From: an uncultured Pelagibacteraceae bacterium
Lineage (GTDB): Bacteria; Pseudomonadota; Alphaproteobacteria; Pelagibacterales; Pelagibacteraceae
Direction of reading: 5' to 3'
DNA: 46,337 bases
NCBI GenBank assembly: GCA_902566675.1
Contig: CACFJO010000003.1
Location: 1-46,337, forward strand
Part shown: positions 43,613-46,337 of the stretch, piece after piece
Layout of the letters: each line of letters begins with the position of its first letter
Numbering within the stretch: position 1 is the stretch's first letter
Position numbers and translations under genes: made by a program
Notes under the pieces: model-generated
Told to the model about the DNA's origin: nothing
Seen by the model: the letters and a program-made list of their open reading frames with translations, nothing else
Databases searched by the model: none

Positions 43613-44953
43613 TCAAAGATTCAAAAAGAGTCTTTTTGGTTGTTCTAGTGACTCTTTTACTATTTTTAAAAATGAAACAGCTTCTTTTCCATCAATAATT
43701 CTGTGGTCGTACGATAGTGCTAAATACATTATTGGTCTCACTTCAATGTTGCCATTTACCACAACTGGCCTCTTGATGATATTATGCATTCCTAAAACGG
43801 CTGATTGAGGAGGGTTTAAAATCGGTGTGGAAAGCATAGATCCATAGATGCCTCCATTAGTAATTGTAAATGTGCCACCTTGTAAATCTTCGATAGTAAT
43901 TTTTCCATCTTTAGCTTTTTGTCCAATGTCAGAGATATTTTTTTCAATGTCTGCGAAAGACATCTCGTCCGTCTCTCTCACAACTGGAACAACTAAACCT
44001 CTGTCAGTTCCAACTGCAATACTAATATTGTAGTAATTTTTATAAACAATTTCATCTTCTTGAATTTCAGCATTAATTGCTGGATAACTCTTTAATCCAA
44101 TTACACAAGCTTTAACAAAAAAAGACATAAAACCAAGTTTAACACCATAATTTTTTTGAAATTCGTCTTTATATTGTTCTCTCATAGATATTATCTCACT
44201 CATATCTACTTCATTAAATGTTGTTAGCATTGCAGCATTTTCTTGAGCCTCTTTTAATCTCTTAGCAATAGTCAACCTCAACCTCGTCATTTTTACTCTT
44301 TCCTCTGGACCGTGTTTAATTTTTCTCTCTGATGGAGATGGCTTAGAGCCCATTAAACTCATGACATCTTCTTTTAATATTACTCCATTTTTTCCTGAGC
44401 CTTGAATTTTTTCAAGATTAACGTTGGACTCACTTGCAATTTTTCTAGCTGCTGGTGAAATAATTTTTTCAGTTTTATTTTTGAAAGTCTTTTTATTTTG
44501 TGTTCCTGTTTTTTCTATTTCTTTATGAACTTCCTCAAGAATTAATGGTTCTTCCTCTGACTCAAAACTTTCCTCCTCTAGTTTTAATATAGGTTCCTCG
44601 TACTTACGTTTTTTAGTTTTTTTCTCTTCCTCAAATAATTTTGGCTCTTTTTTAATTTCCTTCTTAGGAGGGCTATAATTTTTAATTTCTTTTGAATCGT
44701 TTGTATTTTCTTTTAAATTATTTGTGATTGTTCCAAGTAAAGATCCCACATTTACTGTCTCGCCCTCTTTAACAGCAATATTACCAAGCACTCCATTAGA
44801 AGGTGAGGGAACTTCAACATTTACTTTATCGGTCTCTAATTCAACTATAGGCTCGTCAGCTATAACTTTCTCACCTTGTGATTTGAGCCATTTAGACACT
44901 GTAGCTTCTGTGACTGATTCGCCCAAAGTAGGAACTTTAATTTTTTCTGACAT
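43613..44953 (-). CDS. sucB: 2-Oxoglutarate dehydrogenase E2, dihydrolipoyllysine succinyltransferase
   Basis: Core of the 2-oxoglutarate dehydrogenase complex, 446 residues. Lipoyl domain about 1-77 with Lys43 in [13 protein letters not shown], a long Glu/Lys-rich linker (about 80-165, [14 protein letters not shown]), E3/E1-binding domain [20 protein letters not shown], then catalytic domain with [35 protein letters not shown] and [14 protein letters not shown] (His417). The linker is longer and more charged than in E. coli SucB. Starts on the base after the sucA stop. Confidence 0.97.
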   Translation of the reverse strand: MSEKIKVPTLGESVTEATVSKWLKSQGEKVIADEPIVELETDKVNVEVPSPSNGVLGNIAVKEGETVNVGSLLGTITNNLKENTNDSKEIKNYSPPKKEIKKEPKLFEEEKKTKKRKYEEPILKLEEESFESEEEPLILEEVHKEIEKTGTQNKKTFKNKTEKIISPAARKIASESNVNLEKIQGSGKNGVILKEDVMSLMGSKPSPSERKIKHGPEERVKMTRLRLTIAKRLKEAQENAAMLTTFNEVDMSEIISMREQYKDEFQKNYGVKLGFMSFFVKACVIGLKSYPAINAEIQEDEIVYKNYYNISIAVGTDRGLVVPVVRETDEMSFADIEKNISDIGQKAKDGKITIEDLQGGTFTITNGGIYGSMLSTPILNPPQSAVLGMHNIIKRPVVVNGNIEVRPIMYLALSYDHRIIDGKEAVSFLKIVKESLEQPKRLFLNL

Positions 44954-46337
44954 TTATTCTTTAAGTATCTTTTCTAATATTTCTTTTTGTTGTGCAAGAT
45001 GTTTATTGGCATTTCCAGTCGCAGTGGTTGAAGATGCCTTTCTACCTACATATTTTACGTTAATATCTTTTAAGTTTATCATTTCTAACGTTCTATCAAT
45101 ATAATTTCTCACAGTATTCCATGCTCCCATATTTTTTGGTTCTTCTTGACACCATACAAATTTAGAACCTTTATATCTTTTTAAAATGTTCGCCAATGTT
45201 TTAGCAGGAAATGGATATAATTGTTCCAGCCTAACAAAAACTATATTATTGTTCTTTATTTTTTCTCTTGCTTCGATAAGATCATAATAAATTTTTCCAG
45301 AACACATTACTACTTTTTTAATTTTTTTATCATTTGCCAAATTAATCAATTTATTTTTTTTGACATATGCATCGTCTTCTAAAACTCTATGAAATGAACT
45401 TTTAGAGGTAAATTCAGAAATTTTTGAGATACATCTTTTGTGTCTCAACAATGATTTCGGGGTCATAATTATTAAAGGTTTTCTAAATTCTCTATGCATT
45501 TGTCTTCTTAAAACATGAAAATAATTTGAAGGTGTAGTGCAATTTACAACTTGCATGTTTTCTCCTGCACAAAGTTGGAGGAATCTCTCGAGTCTTGCAG
45601 ATGAATGTTCCGGCCCTTGTCCTTCATAACCATGAGGCAGTAGCAAAACAAGACCACTTGCTCTTCCCCATTTTGACTCTGATGAAGAAATAAATTGATC
45701 TATAATAACTTGTCCACCATTAGCAAAATCACCAAATTGAGCTTCCCACAACACTAAAGTTTCTGGCTCAGATAGTGAATATCCAAATTCAAATCCTAAT
45801 ACAGCTAATTCCGATAACAAGCTATCGATAACTTCAAACTTCATTTGCTTTTTATTTATATGATTAACTGGAATATACCTGTCATGATTTTCTTGGTTTC
45901 TTAGAATAGCATGTCGTTGACTGAAAGTTCCTCTACCAGAATCCTGTCCTGATAGCCTTACTGAAAATCCCTCTGTTAATAATGTTCCAATCGCAAGACT
46001 TTCAGCTGAAGACCAATCAATTTTATCCTCATAAAGCATTTGATTTCTGAGCTCAAATACTCTTTTAAGAGTTTTATGTGCACTAAAATTTGGAGGAATA
46101 TTAAAAATTTTTTTTCCTACTGATTTTAATTTTTCTTCATTCACTCCGCTTACTCCTCGCTTATCTTTCCCTAAGCCAGGCTTAAACCTTGACCAAGCTC
46201 CATCAAACCACTTTAATTCTGATTTGTAATTTTTAGATGTTACAAATTCTCTTTCTAAGTACTCTTTAAAATTAACTTTTTCATTTTGCAATTTTTCAGC
46301 CGAAATCAATCCCTCTTGGGATAATCTTTTTCCGTAT
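44954..46337 (-). CDS. sucA: 2-Oxoglutarate dehydrogenase E1, C-terminal part (5' cut by window edge)
   Basis: Thiamine-diphosphate E1 of the TCA-cycle 2-oxoglutarate dehydrogenase. About 460 C-terminal residues are visible of a family length near 930-990; the frame stays open to the window edge, and the TTG at 46309 is an internal leucine codon. Blocks: SAESLAIGTLLTEGFSVRLS, GQDSGRGTFSQRHAI, FGDFANGGQVIIDQFISSSE, LLLPHGYEGQGPEHSSARLE, TPSNYFHVLRRQMHREFRKP and the end QEEPKNMGAWNTVRNYID. Heads the sucA-sucB-lpdA unit. Confidence 0.97.
   Translation of the reverse strand, partial: YGKRLSQEGLISAEKLQNEKVNFKEYLEREFVTSKNYKSELKWFDGAWSRFKPGLGKDKRGVSGVNEEKLKSVGKKIFNIPPNFSAHKTLKRVFELRNQMLYEDKIDWSSAESLAIGTLLTEGFSVRLSGQDSGRGTFSQRHAILRNQENHDRYIPVNHINKKQMKFEVIDSLLSELAVLGFEFGYSLSEPETLVLWEAQFGDFANGGQVIIDQFISSSESKWGRASGLVLLLPHGYEGQGPEHSSARLERFLQLCAGENMQVVNCTTPSNYFHVLRRQMHREFRKPLIIMTPKSLLRHKRCISKISEFTSKSSFHRVLEDDAYVKKNKLINLANDKKIKKVVMCSGKIYYDLIEAREKIKNNNIVFVRLEQLYPFPAKTLANILKRYKGSKFVWCQEEPKNMGAWNTVRNYIDRTLEMINLKDINVKYVGRKASSTTATGNANKHLAQQKEILEKILKE

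Overview
This window looks like a slice of chromosome from a SAR11-type alphaproteobacterium (Pelagibacterales). The DNA is strongly AT-rich, genes abut or overlap almost everywhere, and proteins are Lys/Asn/Ile-rich. The gene content is typical of the group: COQ7 ubiquinone hydroxylase, an F1-only atp operon (atpHAGDC), a SAM-II riboswitch before metX, and the alphaproteobacterial helicase - ferredoxin - CarD cluster. I see no insertion sequences, prophage, CRISPR arrays or obviously transferred genes. The assignment is inferred from gene content and base composition.

Layout. 1-4152 (+): C-terminal part of aceE, then aceF, an EamA/DMT exporter and a PaaI-type thioesterase. 4149-8858 (-): an aminotransferase, a TAXI-type TRAP solute-binding protein, an intrinsic terminator, and the fused TRAP permease. 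9018-12879 (+): SUV3-like helicase, TerB-like protein, ferredoxin, CarD-like regulator. 12880-13221: gene-poor AT-rich stretch holding a 23-codon minus-strand gene for a polybasic peptide, with its own Shine-Dalgarno sequence and terminator. 13222-17102 (-): a small membrane protein, a tandem winged-helix protein, a BASS-family transporter, tRNA-Leu(CAA) and an acyl-CoA synthetase that starts 4 nt after the tRNA. 17101-18702 (+): DedA-like protein, DsbB, COQ7. 18703-20730: HNH nuclease, esterase, HIG1-like twin-TM protein, TlpA-like thioredoxin. 20761-24191 (+): argH, a small LptM-type lipoprotein, lysA, plsC. 24192-26163 (-): hisC and tyrC. 26223-28815 (+): SAM-II riboswitch with terminator, then metX, metW, gloB. 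28827-35397 (+): rplU, rpmA, obgE, proB, proA, nadD, rsfS, ctpA, rppH. 35380-46337 (-): sucA (partial), sucB, lpdA, priA, then atpH, atpA, atpG, atpD, atpC.

How the genes work together. Most of the window is core metabolism and growth machinery. It covers both 2-oxoacid dehydrogenase complexes, with one lpdA placed in the 2-oxoglutarate dehydrogenase operon. It also covers ATP synthase F1, amino acid synthesis (Arg, Lys, Tyr/Phe, His, Met, Pro), ribosome assembly and translation control (L21, L27, ObgE, RsfS), NAD synthesis and RNA decay. The TAXI/TRAP unit and the BASS gene are the uptake systems.

The unusual features concern organisation and gene expression rather than a new pathway. They are a SAM-II switch whose terminator/antiterminator pairing can be read directly, the tRNA-adjacent start of the acyl-CoA synthetase, divergent genes that share one CATG as both start codons, interlocked convergent stop codons, and the polybasic mini-gene. 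I did not find a convincing new multi-gene system. The best candidates for undescribed biology are the 23-residue polybasic peptide and the internally duplicated winged-helix protein with its 61-residue membrane partner.
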